47,143 bases of DNA from Lachnospiraceae bacterium (lineage in GTDB: Bacteria; Bacillota; Clostridia; Lachnospirales; Lachnospiraceae): positions 1 through 47,143 of the forward strand of contig JAFYMC010000015.1 of NCBI GenBank assembly GCA_017556805.1, read 5' to 3'. The position numbers were made by a program, and so were the translations under genes. The notes under the pieces were generated by a model, which was given only the letters and a program-made list of their open reading frames with translations, did no database searches and was not told the origin of the DNA. Shown here piece by piece: positions 34,682-44,248 of the stretch (position 1 is its first letter; every line of letters begins with the position of its first letter).

Positions 34682-36745
34682 ATGGAATACGAAGAGTCAT
34701 ATTTTAAAAAACAAGCGAATAAAAACACGTTCTTAATGTGGACCACCCTGAATGTTATTTTCACCGTTCTGTACATTCTGGAAATGATAAAGGGCGGTCG
34801 TACTCCGCAGTATCTTGCGGTATTCCTGTCCCTTTGCTGGATTCCTTATCTTATAGGCCTTTTGGTTTTGAAATTCAAAGGATTTGATACTCCGCTTTAC
34901 TGCGAAATTGTATCCGCAGGCTACGGAATCCTGTACTTTTTCGTGCTGATGACCACAAAGACCAACGTTACCTACGGTTACATATTCCCGGTAGCCAGCC
35001 TTTTGGTTCTATATAAGAAGAGGAAGCTGCTGATTCGCTGGGGCATATTAAATATCTTGATTCTTCTGGCATACCTTATCAAAAACAATTTTCATGACAT
35101 TACCGATGCGGAAATCCAGATTGGTGTAACCGTATTATGCTATGTTGCTTATGATATTGCGATTCGTCACATGACAAGAACAGAAGAAGCCATGCTTGGT
35201 TCCGTAAAGGCTGACCTTGCCCGGGTGGTACGCACCATTCAACAAGTAAAAAATGCCAGTCACTCTATTGTGGACGGAGTTACCGTAGTCAGCGAGCTTT
35301 CCGACGAAAACAAAGACAGTGCGGATTTGGTTGTAAACAGTATGGAACAGCTTTCCGAAGATAATCACATCCTACAGGAAAAAACCCTTTCCTCTCTGGA
35401 TATGACCAAGCAAATCAGCAACCAGGTAGAAAATGTCGCTGCTATGGTACAGGAAATGGTTGCCCTCGTGGAAGAGTCCGTTTCCCATTCCCAGACCAGT
35501 TCCGAACAGTTGGCTGATGTCGTAAGCTCCACCAAGGAAATGGCGTTACTTTCCACCGAGGTTGAACAGATTTTACAAGAGTTTCAGAACGAGTTCGATA
35601 TGGTAAAAGCCGAGACCGGCACCATTGAAAAGATTTCCGGTCAAACCAACCTTCTTGCATTAAACGCTTCCATCGAGGCAGCAAGAGCCGGAGAAGCAGG
35701 TAAAGGCTTTGCGGTTGTTGCGGATGAGATCCGTGACCTGAGTACCGGAACAAAGACTTCCTCCACCAGTATTATGAATGCTTTAGCTAATCTGGAGTCC
35801 ACCGCAGAGCGTATGACCGACTCTATCACAAAGACATTACAGCTTATCAACGCTACTTTAGATAAGATTACCTTAGTAGATTCCAGCGTTGCCCGCATTG
35901 CTACCGATGCAGCACGCCTAGGCGACAACGTTCAGGTCATTGATACCGCAATGCAGGAAGTGGGTGCCTCCAACCGTAACATGGTAGACAACATGAATCA
36001 GGTAACCGCCGTCATGGGCGCTATGACCGCAAGCATTTCGGAAGCGGATGACAGCACCCGCACCATGCGCAGTAAATACGCAGAAACTTCCGCTAACGTT
36101 ATTTCCATCGGCAACATCGTAGGACAACTTATGGGTGAATTGGGTGCCGGCGGATTTATGACAACAGAAGATATCCATTCCGGCATGTATTTCACCCTAG
36201 AAGAAGTACTGGATACCACAAAGGAATACAAGCAACAGGTAACCAATGTCAGAGGATCTACCATCCTTTCAAAATTGCCTACAGACTTCCGCGTTGTTTC
36301 CTCTTCAGCAGTATACAACCTTTCCGTTATTGTAGATAACCGGATTTACCGCTGGGAATCCATTCGTGTCGAGATAAAAGATGCTATGCTATTCCTTACC
36401 GTAACCGGTAACCCGCAAGTATTTAACCGTAGGAAATACCGTCGCGGTCCGTTATTCAACCAATGTCACTTTACTATCGACGGTTCGGCTATGCCTTATA
36501 TCGGTACCATGGTAAATATCAGTGCCGGCGGCTACTCCTTCTTCTCCGACGCAGAGGAATTAAAGGATGCGAAGGGCAAACTGATCGAGCTGGAAATCGA
36601 CGACTTCCCATTATTAGACGGCAAAGAGTTAAGCGGTACCGCCATTCGCGTAACCGACAACAACGGCTTGTACATCGTGGGATGCCGCATGCTGTCGGAC
36701 AACGCAGAAATCGACCGTTATATAGAATCCAGAGCCGGAAAATAA
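34682..36745 (+). CDS. Chemoreceptor-PilZ fusion: six-helix membrane part, MCP signalling domain, YcgR-like PilZ module
   Basis: 687 residues. Residues 15-165 hold about six transmembrane helices without a large extracellular domain. Residues 170-490 are the methyl-accepting coiled coil with the CheA/CheW-contact tip [19 protein letters not shown] (319-337). Residues 505-580 look like the YcgR N-terminal domain. Residues 581-687 are a PilZ domain with the c-di-GMP signature intact: RRKYRR (583-588, RxxxR) and NISAGG (612-617, [D/N]xSxxG). A receptor that can report c-di-GMP to the chemotaxis kinase is the natural reading. GGAGG lies 8 bases before the ATG. It follows the flagellins and has its own terminator. 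Confidence 0.93.
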   Translation: MEYEESYFKKQANKNTFLMWTTLNVIFTVLYILEMIKGGRTPQYLAVFLSLCWIPYLIGLLVLKFKGFDTPLYCEIVSAGYGILYFFVLMTTKTNVTYGYIFPVASLLVLYKKRKLLIRWGILNILILLAYLIKNNFHDITDAEIQIGVTVLCYVAYDIAIRHMTRTEEAMLGSVKADLARVVRTIQQVKNASHSIVDGVTVVSELSDENKDSADLVVNSMEQLSEDNHILQEKTLSSLDMTKQISNQVENVAAMVQEMVALVEESVSHSQTSSEQLADVVSSTKEMALLSTEVEQILQEFQNEFDMVKAETGTIEKISGQTNLLALNASIEAARAGEAGKGFAVVADEIRDLSTGTKTSSTSIMNALANLESTAERMTDSITKTLQLINATLDKITLVDSSVARIATDAARLGDNVQVIDTAMQEVGASNRNMVDNMNQVTAVMGAMTASISEADDSTRTMRSKYAETSANVISIGNIVGQLMGELGAGGFMTTEDIHSGMYFTLEEVLDTTKEYKQQVTNVRGSTILSKLPTDFRVVSSSAVYNLSVIVDNRIYRWESIRVEIKDAMLFLTVTGNPQVFNRRKYRRGPLFNQCHFTIDGSAMPYIGTMVNISAGGYSFFSDAEELKDAKGKLIELEIDDFPLLDGKELSGTAIRVTDNNGLYIVGCRMLSDNAEIDRYIESRAGK

Positions 36746-36774
36746 ATTCAAACATAATACCATTCCTACTACAA

Positions 36775-36806
36775 AAGAGGTCTGCTGCCATCGCAACAGA
36801 CCTCTT
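36775..36806. terminator. Bidirectional terminator between chemoreceptor and FecR lipoprotein genes
   Basis: AAGAGGTCTG (36775-36784) pairs with CAGACCTCTT (36797-36806) between convergent genes. Confidence 0.8.
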
Positions 36807-36870
36807 CCTGTTATATCTCTTTCTCTTTTCCTACACGGTCTCATCCATCTCGGTTTTATCTACAGTCTCT

Positions 36871-38805
36871 CTATTCCGCTTTTTCTCCTTGCAGAATCGG
36901 CCAATTCAACTGATTCTCCCAAATAGACTGTCTCGGTTCTCCTGTTTTATCACTGCCGGTCAGCCAGTACATATCATATCCTTCTACCTTCGGCAATCCC
37001 AAACTCGTACCGGACTGTACCATAAACGTGTAAAATTTGAAATCCTCTTCTTCTTCAATCATCAAACGAACCGGAATATACCGATAACTTACGTCATCCT
37101 CCGGAATATAAACCGTATACACAGGATATAAGGTAAGATAAGGATCATCTACACCAAACTCTCCAAAAGAACGATGGTCATTCAGAGGGAAAAGTAAGTC
37201 AGCATCGCTTTCACTGTAAAAGCCTTCACAAGTAATGACAACTTCCTTGCCGTATACCGCTTCTGCCGCTTCTTTAATCGCACCTTCTCCCAGTATATAA
37301 GTATCGGCAATGCGCTTTAACCAAAGACCCATTTCATCCCCAAGCGTAATCTTTTCCCGAAAATCCGGTGACACGAGAGATCTGGTATTCGGCTCTAATG
37401 CCTCATACAAGCCCGCCATTCCGGAAACCTCGTAGGTCTCCAACGGCTTAATTACTTTCGGTAAATATGCCTGCAGTGTCAGCTCCTTGTTTTCCGTTTC
37501 CTGACCCGGTATCGGTGTCGGCGTCTCCATCGGATGCGGAGTAGCGGTCGGTTCCGGCGTCGGTGTCGGTCCCTGTGTCGGTATTATAACATATCCTTCC
37601 GGATCCCATTCACAAATAAATGCAGCCGAAGGCTCTCTAAAACCACCGTCATTCCAACAATACGGACGGCTCGTCCAAATCATAGCATACTCTTCTTCAT
37701 TGTAATTGTCTAAGTCTGCCTCATACCAATTCTCATAGCTCACCGCTTCATTGGTTACCCACTTCCATTCACCCTCGGTCTCTTCGTCCGTATAGCCGAA
37801 ATATGCACATGTAAAGCCGGCTTGTATCATTTGGTCGTACAGATAATCATTTTCTTCCGGACTCATAATCGTTGCAAGATGTCCGCCATTCTCCGTACAA
37901 TATGCATTTATTTGCTCCCAGCTTCTTCCGTCCACAGGAACAAACCGATAGGTATGGCCTTCCCAGTTATATGTTACTTTGTCAGAAGCACCCTGATTAT
38001 CATCCTTCCCGGCAAAATCCCCCTTAAGGAACTCCTTTACCTTTTCTATCAATTCTTCCTTCCACGCCTTTTCCTCTTCGGAAAAATCATCCCCATTCTC
38101 GGATAAATCCTTCTGCAAATAGGATGCGGAAAGTTCACTTAAATCCTCTGTCTCAATTTCCTTGCTTTCGCCGTCAAACTCATACTTTCCGTCTGCCGTC
38201 TCCACCAGGACTTCCATGGTACCTGCCTTCGCTATTCTCTTATCGTTGGTACCTTCCGGCTTTACATATACTTCACCGGCAAAAGTAAGCACCTTCATCA
38301 CCTTGTTGATGAGCTTGCCCGCCTCGTCCTTTATCTCTCGATATACTACCTCAAACTGGGTACCGCGCACCGACATGACAGAACCCGGAGTAACCACCTC
38401 GTATCCGCTTTTGTCGGAAAGCTTCTCCTTGATATCCGAAAATACGGCACCGTATTCCAGTTCAATTCTCGTCATACTGTCTTCTTCCGTACCCTCGGCT
38501 ATCAACACCAGCTTGGAATCTTCATCTACAACAACATATTTATCATCATCCAGGCGAAGTGTAACCTTAGCGCCCTTTTCCGTAATCAACTCATCCTCGG
38601 ATTGCAAATTCATATTAACGTAGGCCTCTAATCCTTCTTTGCCGTCCCGGTTGACCACAGCCTTACCGGTAATCTCCGTAATACGGATGTTACGGTAAAC
38701 ATCTTTCTTTTTACATCCCGCCAGCATGCAGCTTGCCACCAGCAATACCAATATCGGAAGCAACCACAGGCAAACGCCAATTTTCCCTTTCTTCTGTTCT
38801 TTCAA
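36871..38805 (-). CDS. FecR-domain and C-type-lectin-domain lipoprotein with conserved C-terminal domain
   Basis: 644 residues from a TTG start (38805) with AGGAGGAG 8 bases upstream. Signal peptide with lipobox MLAGC (Cys31). FecR domain about 40-200, with the hallmark TPGSVMSVRGTQFEV (139-153). C-type lectin-like domain about 280-400: SWEQINAYC, GGHLATI, EGEWKWV, CWNDGG and AFICEW. Pro/Thr linker 408-435. C-terminal domain about 440-644 with LTLYPVYTVYIPEDD and GYDMYW, resembling the C-terminus of the Pro/Thr protein at 46086-47143. FecR domains sense or respond at the envelope; the lectin fold suggests glycan or protein binding. The gene follows the zinc-binding chemoreceptor by 27 bases. 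Confidence 0.9.
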   Translation of the reverse strand: MKEQKKGKIGVCLWLLPILVLLVASCMLAGCKKKDVYRNIRITEITGKAVVNRDGKEGLEAYVNMNLQSEDELITEKGAKVTLRLDDDKYVVVDEDSKLVLIAEGTEEDSMTRIELEYGAVFSDIKEKLSDKSGYEVVTPGSVMSVRGTQFEVVYREIKDEAGKLINKVMKVLTFAGEVYVKPEGTNDKRIAKAGTMEVLVETADGKYEFDGESKEIETEDLSELSASYLQKDLSENGDDFSEEEKAWKEELIEKVKEFLKGDFAGKDDNQGASDKVTYNWEGHTYRFVPVDGRSWEQINAYCTENGGHLATIMSPEENDYLYDQMIQAGFTCAYFGYTDEETEGEWKWVTNEAVSYENWYEADLDNYNEEEYAMIWTSRPYCWNDGGFREPSAAFICEWDPEGYVIIPTQGPTPTPEPTATPHPMETPTPIPGQETENKELTLQAYLPKVIKPLETYEVSGMAGLYEALEPNTRSLVSPDFREKITLGDEMGLWLKRIADTYILGEGAIKEAAEAVYGKEVVITCEGFYSESDADLLFPLNDHRSFGEFGVDDPYLTLYPVYTVYIPEDDVSYRYIPVRLMIEEEEDFKFYTFMVQSGTSLGLPKVEGYDMYWLTGSDKTGEPRQSIWENQLNWPILQGEKAE

Positions 38806-38832
38806 TTTATCTCCTCCTATGCATATTACCGT

Positions 38833-40263
38833 TTATTCGAAAATGCGAACCTTTTCCTTATCCAACCGTTCCGCAATACGAACCAGCTTCTCGAAATCCC
38901 CCAATAATTTCCCGGAAATCTCTTCGGAACGTTTCAAAAAATCTCTTGCCACGCTCGTATTTCCGGCCTTCAAGGCTGCAATTGCCTTATCACCGTTTGT
39001 GTGGAACTCCTTATGCTGATCTCTGATTCCTCTCCACACCGTCAAAATCTCTGGATTCTTCGGCTGTACCGCATAATAAAAGTGTCCGAACGCGCAACGG
39101 TGGTCATTGGTCTGTAACGGTTCCGGTTTCCCGTTCTCAATCATACGCTCCAGCTTAAGAAGCCAGCTCTTGTGTGCATCGATTGCACCACCGACACTCT
39201 CGATAAACACCCTGTTACTCGGCATATAGAATGCATCCAATGCCATTTTACCGAGCTCACGGTTGGTGTCTTTTAAGCATTCCTCAATGGTAATCATCGG
39301 TTTTACCACTTCGCCCACACTTGCACTGACACCCTTTAAAGTCTCTACATCCCTTGTTACCTCGGTCACCTTCTCGTCCAGCTGCGCCGCCTGATTTTCC
39401 ACCTCGTTCATGGAACTGCTGATTTCTTCACTGGTAGCCGCAATATTGGTAAGGCTCTCGTTAATCTCCTGCAAACGCTTTCTGTTCTCTATGTTTCCGT
39501 CTACGATTACCGTAAGATTCTCATTAATCTGATGCAATGCCGTTACTGTCGTTTCTACACTCTCTGCACTCTGCTGGGACGCGTTCCGGATATTGGTAAC
39601 AAACTCGGACATGTTACTGGTCAGCGCTCTGGTCTCATCCGCCAACTGACGAATCTCGTCCGCAACTACCGCAAATCCCTTTCCCGCTTCTCCCGCTCTG
39701 GCCGCCTCAATCGACGCATTTAACGCAAGAAGATTGGTCTGACCGGAAATCGCATTAATAGAACCGATTACCTCCTGCATCTGCGCAATCACCTTAAGCA
39801 AAGCAGACATATCATTCTGCATCTGCTTAGAATCCGTTTCCGCCTCCATTGACAGCTTTTCGATACTGAGCACATTCTCCTCGCTGCGCTCAATGGCCTG
39901 TAAACACTCCATTGTATTTCCGGAAATCTCGGTGATGGACTGTGCCAGCATATCATGAGCAGCCGCCACCTGCTTCGTTACCATCGCCGCCTCAGTGGAA
40001 ATATGATTCAAATCCGATGCGGAAGATAACAAATTATCACTGAGCTCGTTTAACTCCTCCACGCGGTCACTGACCTGTAAATCCAGATTACTGATATTCA
40101 TGGCAGAGGTCATAGTATTGGTTAAAATCCCTTCAAAAGAAGCTCGTCCCTTCATCAAACGGGTATGTATATTTACTAACTCCGGATTTCCTCCCGTATT
40201 CTCCGCCTCTCTCAAATACGTAATCGCATCAATTATTTTCTTATCTTTTCCTTTTCCTAACAT
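38833..40263 (-). CDS. Soluble chemoreceptor with C-terminal CZB zinc-binding domain
   Basis: 476 residues from ATG 40263, placed by AAAGGAGGA 6-7 bases upstream (the frame runs back to 40356 without support). No transmembrane helix, so it is cytoplasmic. Residues 60-330 are the methyl-accepting coiled-coil region with tip [19 protein letters not shown] (174-192). Residues about 355-470 are a CZB domain with the zinc ligand pattern His364, Cys390 (CAFGHFYY), His417 and His421 (HKEFH). CZB receptors bind Zn2+ and respond to zinc or to oxidants such as hypochlorite. It is the first gene of an operon with the FecR/lectin lipoprotein. Confidence 0.93.
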   Translation of the reverse strand: MLGKGKDKKIIDAITYLREAENTGGNPELVNIHTRLMKGRASFEGILTNTMTSAMNISNLDLQVSDRVEELNELSDNLLSSASDLNHISTEAAMVTKQVAAAHDMLAQSITEISGNTMECLQAIERSEENVLSIEKLSMEAETDSKQMQNDMSALLKVIAQMQEVIGSINAISGQTNLLALNASIEAARAGEAGKGFAVVADEIRQLADETRALTSNMSEFVTNIRNASQQSAESVETTVTALHQINENLTVIVDGNIENRKRLQEINESLTNIAATSEEISSSMNEVENQAAQLDEKVTEVTRDVETLKGVSASVGEVVKPMITIEECLKDTNRELGKMALDAFYMPSNRVFIESVGGAIDAHKSWLLKLERMIENGKPEPLQTNDHRCAFGHFYYAVQPKNPEILTVWRGIRDQHKEFHTNGDKAIAALKAGNTSVARDFLKRSEEISGKLLGDFEKLVRIAERLDKEKVRIFE

Positions 40264-40346
40264 AAGCAGTCCTCCTTTGCTCCGCAACAACAGGTTACTT
40301 TCTAAGAAATCCAGCCTCCCGGAAAGCACTATGCACCTATAAATAC

Positions 40347-40355
40347 AGTATACCA
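40347..40355 (-). promoter_or_regulatory. Possible extended -10 promoter of the CZB chemoreceptor operon
   Basis: Minus-strand TGGTATACT about 84 bases before the start; the -35 region (TGTACT) is poor. No sigma-D pattern is seen. Confidence 0.4.
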
Positions 40356-40387
40356 CTTTCCCCCGAAAAAGTACAGAAGAAGTATCC

Positions 40388-40420
40388 GAAAAAGGGCCCC
40401 GCCGATAACGGCGAGGCCCT
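40388..40420 (-). terminator. Terminator of the purine permease gene
   Basis: GGGCCTCGCCG/CGGCGGGGCCC stem with TTAT loop, then five T on the minus strand. The plus-strand GCCGATAA inside this hairpin is coincidental. Confidence 0.92.
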
Positions 40421-40444
40421 TAACTGTCAAGTCAGTTCATCACA

Positions 40445-41875
40445 TTACATATAAACCAATGCAAACTTCAGAACAAACAGGATTGCAATGATTGTAACTA
40501 CAATATCCTTCTTCTTATACTTACCGGTGCAAAGAGCAATGAGAACATAAGAGATTGCACCGATACCGATACCGTTGGAAATAGAGTAGGTCAGCGGCAT
40601 CATAACCAAAGTAAGGAACGCCGGAACCGCAGAAAGCATATCCTCCATATCAACCTTTGCGAAGTTCTTAAGCATAAGAACACCTACAAAAATCAATGCC
40701 GGAGCGGTTGCACATCCCGGAACAATACTAGCCACCGGGCTAAGGAATAAACAAACCGCAAAGCATGCAGATACGACAACGCCGGTCAGACCGGTTCTAC
40801 CGCCTTCTGCAACACCGGAAGCAGACTCAACAAAGGTAGTAACCGTACTGGTACCGAAGATAGAACCTGCCACGGTACCGACAGAGTCAGCAGTCATTGC
40901 CTTATCTACACGAATCGGGTCACCGTTCTCATCCAGCATACCCGCCTGTGCACTGGCACCGTACAAAGTACCTACCGTATCAAACATATCTACAAGACAG
41001 AAGGTAATGATTAACATAATTGCATTGAACAGGCTGCCCACATGTGCACCGGTAAATGCCTTTGACCATGCTTCTCCGTCAAAAAGACCGGTAATACCTA
41101 CCGCACCGAAGTCCTTGAAGGCCTGTCCCACACCGGAAATATCAAAACTCGGTGTCTGAAGGGTAAATACGTAGTAAAGAACAGTGGATGCAACAATACC
41201 GATAATAATATTACCCTTCACCTTTAACTTGTTCAGGATGGCAATGATAATGAAACCGATAAATGCCACAAGCGCCGGTGCAACCTGGGTTGCCCAATCA
41301 CCGTCTTTGATGTTAACAAACTGCACCAAGGTATACTGATTTGCCTGAATAAGGCCCGCATTCTGCATACCGAGGAATGCAATAAACAAACCGATACCCG
41401 CAGGAATTGCTTTCTTTAAGCAATCCGGCATCGCCTTTGCAATATACTCTCTCAACCCCGTAATACTTAAGATAAGGAAAACAATACCGGACAGGAAGAT
41501 GATAACAATACCGGAATGATATCCCGTCAGTACATCTTCTCCCGCGAAAAACGCACCGGACACGAAACAGGTACAGAAAAACGCATTCAGACCCATACCG
41601 CACGCCAACGCATACGGCAGTTTCGCATAAAACGCCATCATCAATGTACCAACAATCGCACCGAGAATGGATGCAATATAAACCGCATTCCAAATCTGAC
41701 CAAGCTTAGAGCCGTCTGCACCAAGCGCAGCAAGCCATCCGCCGGCACCTTCCGCTGCCACCTGATTCGGGTTAACAAATACGATGTACGCCATAGCAAA
41801 GAATGTGGTCAAACCTGCCATAAATTCGGTACGTACCGTGGTATTGTTCTCCTTGAGTTTGAAAAACTTCTCCAT
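40445..41875 (-). CDS. AzgA/NCS2-type purine (adenine, guanine or hypoxanthine) permease
   Basis: 476 residues with about 12-13 hydrophobic helices. The signature TEFMAGLTTFFAMAYI near the N-terminus, CGMGLNAFF (about 90-98) and the VDMFDTVGT segment are typical of AzgA-like NCS2 transporters (PbuG, PbuO, YicO group), proton-coupled purine-base importers. The ATG at 41875 is chosen because AGGAGG lies 11 bases upstream; the in-frame TTG at 41884 is only 3 bases from it. A single gene with its own promoter and terminator. Its leader is about 40 bases, too short for a purine riboswitch. Confidence 0.92.
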   Translation of the reverse strand: MEKFFKLKENNTTVRTEFMAGLTTFFAMAYIVFVNPNQVAAEGAGGWLAALGADGSKLGQIWNAVYIASILGAIVGTLMMAFYAKLPYALACGMGLNAFFCTCFVSGAFFAGEDVLTGYHSGIVIIFLSGIVFLILSITGLREYIAKAMPDCLKKAIPAGIGLFIAFLGMQNAGLIQANQYTLVQFVNIKDGDWATQVAPALVAFIGFIIIAILNKLKVKGNIIIGIVASTVLYYVFTLQTPSFDISGVGQAFKDFGAVGITGLFDGEAWSKAFTGAHVGSLFNAIMLIITFCLVDMFDTVGTLYGASAQAGMLDENGDPIRVDKAMTADSVGTVAGSIFGTSTVTTFVESASGVAEGGRTGLTGVVVSACFAVCLFLSPVASIVPGCATAPALIFVGVLMLKNFAKVDMEDMLSAVPAFLTLVMMPLTYSISNGIGIGAISYVLIALCTGKYKKKDIVVTIIAILFVLKFALVYM

Positions 41876-41923
41876 TTTTTTCAAAACCTCCTCTTTAAGA
41901 AACAGTTTTTTTGCTACATACTT

Positions 41924-41952
41924 AGTTTACCACTTATTGATAAAAAAGTCCA
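41924..41952 (-). promoter_or_regulatory. Probable promoter of the purine permease
   Basis: Minus strand TGGACT (41952-41947), 17-base spacer, TAAACT (41929-41924). Confidence 0.45.
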
Positions 41953-41972
41953 TTTTATTTTAATTTACTATC

Positions 41973-42749
41973 CTATTTTTCTAAAACATTCTCTAAGAAT
42001 TTCAAGGAGCGCCGCACATCATCCAATCCTTTCACTTCGCAAAGCACAGATGCCTCCGGTACGTAGTTCTCCTTTAATCTTGCAAACTCGTCCCAGTCGG
42101 TTAATCCGTCCCCCGGTACGAGATGAACATCACTCTCAAAACGATGGTCGTTCACATGCATATGACGCAAATACGGTGCCATACGCTGTACCCAAAGTTC
42201 TGCTTTTTCCGAGTTAAGTAATGCATGAGCATAATCCAGACACAACCCGAATTCCGGTACTGCGCTTAAATTTTCCGCCAGTTTCACCAGCATATCCGGA
42301 GTATCATCAAACATATTTTCCATATAAATTCCGATTCCCGGATATTCTTCTGCCAACTTTCTGACGATATCCTCCGTATAAGAAACCCACAAATCATCAT
42401 AGCCTTTTCCACGTAAAAACGGCAAGTAATTCCCGTGAAAAATCACTGCGCGAAGCCCCATTTTCTTTGCAATCTCCATAGATTGTCTCATTCGCAGGCG
42501 GGAAACTTCCCGTATTTTCGGATCACAACTGAACACTGTCACATCAAAAAATGCACCATGCATTGTGTCCTCGGAGCAATCCCTTCCCAAGGCCATATAG
42601 GCATCAATCCGTTCCTGCACCGCATCCGGATTATCCAACACGCCCGGAAAAAAGAAATCATTATATTCGAAGCAAAGCCCATGCTCCTTCGCCAGTTCCA
42701 CCGAAGCCTGTAAATTGAAATAGTCCGGTATCATATACAATCTGCTCAT
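41973..42749 (-). CDS. TIM-barrel sugar-phosphate isomerase/epimerase-like protein
   Basis: 258 residues of the AP-endonuclease-2/xylose-isomerase-like barrel. Metal-ligand candidates are Glu28 (CFEYN), His in TMHGAFFD and IFHGNY, Glu in IYMENMFDD, Asp/His in LCLDYAHAL, His in HMHVNDHRF and the late LCEVKG Glu. These are the expected barrel-end His/Glu/Asp residues. The ATG overlaps the stop of the GAF/HD-GYP gene (ATGA, 42749-42746), so the two are translationally coupled. A sugar or inositol-type substrate is typical for the family; which one, and why it is tied to a signalling operon, is unknown. Confidence 0.87.
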   Translation of the reverse strand: MSRLYMIPDYFNLQASVELAKEHGLCFEYNDFFFPGVLDNPDAVQERIDAYMALGRDCSEDTMHGAFFDVTVFSCDPKIREVSRLRMRQSMEIAKKMGLRAVIFHGNYLPFLRGKGYDDLWVSYTEDIVRKLAEEYPGIGIYMENMFDDTPDMLVKLAENLSAVPEFGLCLDYAHALLNSEKAELWVQRMAPYLRHMHVNDHRFESDVHLVPGDGLTDWDEFARLKENYVPEASVLCEVKGLDDVRRSLKFLENVLEK

Positions 42750-44224
42750 ACCAAATCTCCTTCCTCTGTCAAGTTAAAATCACGTTCTTTCCAAGCCAGC
42801 GCCTTTTGAAAACATTTTAATATCTCTACATCCAATTTCCCTTCCTCCGCCATGCAGAATAGAATTTTGAACGCAGACTCCTTTGTATGTGCTTTTTTAT
42901 ACGGGCGATCCACACTCACTAAAGCGTCGTAAATATCCGCAATTGTCAGCAAGCGCGCCTCATGCGGAATCTCATCTTCGGAAAGACCGTTTGGATATCC
43001 CGTACCGTTCAGATACTCATGATGCTTACTTGCCCACGAGCGGACATCTTTATAGTGTTCATCAAAATTCATTGCCGCAAGGAAGCGGTCCGTAAATTCC
43101 ACATGACGATTCATGGTATTCCGTTCCGAATCCGTCAATGTTCCCTTCGGAATCAGAAGGCATTCCTGCTCCTCCGGCGTAATGTACGGATGCACCTCAC
43201 CGTCCGAATCGATATATGTACGTTTTGCCAGTTCCGTCACCTGATCCGCATCCGCTTTTTCCAGAAATTCTCCGCTGTTTATTTTACATACCAGCTCTTT
43301 TGCATGCTCCAAATACCGGAGTTCCTTTTCATATAATTCTGTTGTGCAACTTCCTTCAAGATATGCAATCTTTTTCAATAATCCGACATACCGGAAACGG
43401 CACAGTATCTGTTCCAGTTGCCCCGCCAACCGGGTTTCCTTGTTCATCACCTCTATCGGCGTCACAAGTTTTCCGATATCATGCATCAGGGCAGCCAGCT
43501 GTAACTGCTCTTTTCTGGCAGCATCGAAATACTCCCCTTCATACCCTTTCTCCCATAACGCATTGCAGTAGGACATATACAGGACAACATAATCATGTAC
43601 CTGCTTGGAATGATAATAATTGTAAGGCGTTCTTGTATCGATTGCATTTGTAAACACATTCACTACCGCATGGAGCAGTCCCTTAATCTGCTTAATGTAC
43701 TGCATATTGGAAAGAGATACCGCTGCCATGGAGGCCAATGCCTGAATCAGCATTTCATGCTCTTCCGTAAACACACTCGGTTCATTCTTTTTATTCCGGG
43801 CATTTAACAACTGCACTACGCCCACCAACTTCTCTTCATGATTCACCAACGGAAAAACCAACATAGATGTGGTATGACACCCGAATTTCTTATCATAAAT
43901 CTTCGGTCCCGAAAAATCAAATGTATCATTCTCCGCATAAACATCCGGTATATTTACCAGTGTCCGGTGAATTGCACTATAGGCGCAAGCCTTGCTTTCA
44001 TCCATTGCTAACGGTGGTACCGTCCCGCCTCTTCGTTCCACTTCCGGGTCCACGTTCCGCATTACCATAAATTCCAGGCTGTCGTTTTTGTACAAATACA
44101 GCGTTCCGCCTTCGCAATTGGTCAACTCCATGGCACAAGAAATGATTTTTTTCAGTATCTCATCATAGTCCTGTTCCGAAGTCAGCGCAAGGCTCATCTC
44201 TAATATTTTACCTACATCTAACAA
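42746..44224 (-). CDS. GAF-domain HD-GYP-type phosphohydrolase with an internal insertion
   Basis: 492 residues. The start is TTG at 44224, supported by AGGAGG 8 bases upstream. GAF domain about 10-175. HD-GYP-type domain from about 185: MHDIGK (His248-Asp249), then HHEYLNGTGYP at 401-411 and IADIYDAL. Normal HD-GYP domains have about 60 residues between HD and HHE; here there are about 150, so roughly 90 residues are inserted (about 265-360). The usual HHExxDG has Asn for Asp. HD-GYP enzymes degrade c-di-GMP and related dinucleotides; with the insertion, activity is uncertain. It follows the cyclase by 24 bases. Confidence 0.88.
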   Translation of the reverse strand: MLDVGKILEMSLALTSEQDYDEILKKIISCAMELTNCEGGTLYLYKNDSLEFMVMRNVDPEVERRGGTVPPLAMDESKACAYSAIHRTLVNIPDVYAENDTFDFSGPKIYDKKFGCHTTSMLVFPLVNHEEKLVGVVQLLNARNKKNEPSVFTEEHEMLIQALASMAAVSLSNMQYIKQIKGLLHAVVNVFTNAIDTRTPYNYYHSKQVHDYVVLYMSYCNALWEKGYEGEYFDAARKEQLQLAALMHDIGKLVTPIEVMNKETRLAGQLEQILCRFRYVGLLKKIAYLEGSCTTELYEKELRYLEHAKELVCKINSGEFLEKADADQVTELAKRTYIDSDGEVHPYITPEEQECLLIPKGTLTDSERNTMNRHVEFTDRFLAAMNFDEHYKDVRSWASKHHEYLNGTGYPNGLSEDEIPHEARLLTIADIYDALVSVDRPYKKAHTKESAFKILFCMAEEGKLDVEILKCFQKALAWKERDFNLTEEGDLV

Positions 44225-44248
44225 CGTACCTACCTCCTGTAGCTTGTA

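Noticed and set aside
40401-40408. GCCGATAA, a sigma-D -10-like sequence
   Set aside because: It lies in the stem-loop of the permease terminator and has no TAAA box at the right distance.
41876-41923. Purine riboswitch before the purine permease
   Set aside because: The predicted leader is only about 40 bases and shows no purine-aptamer core.
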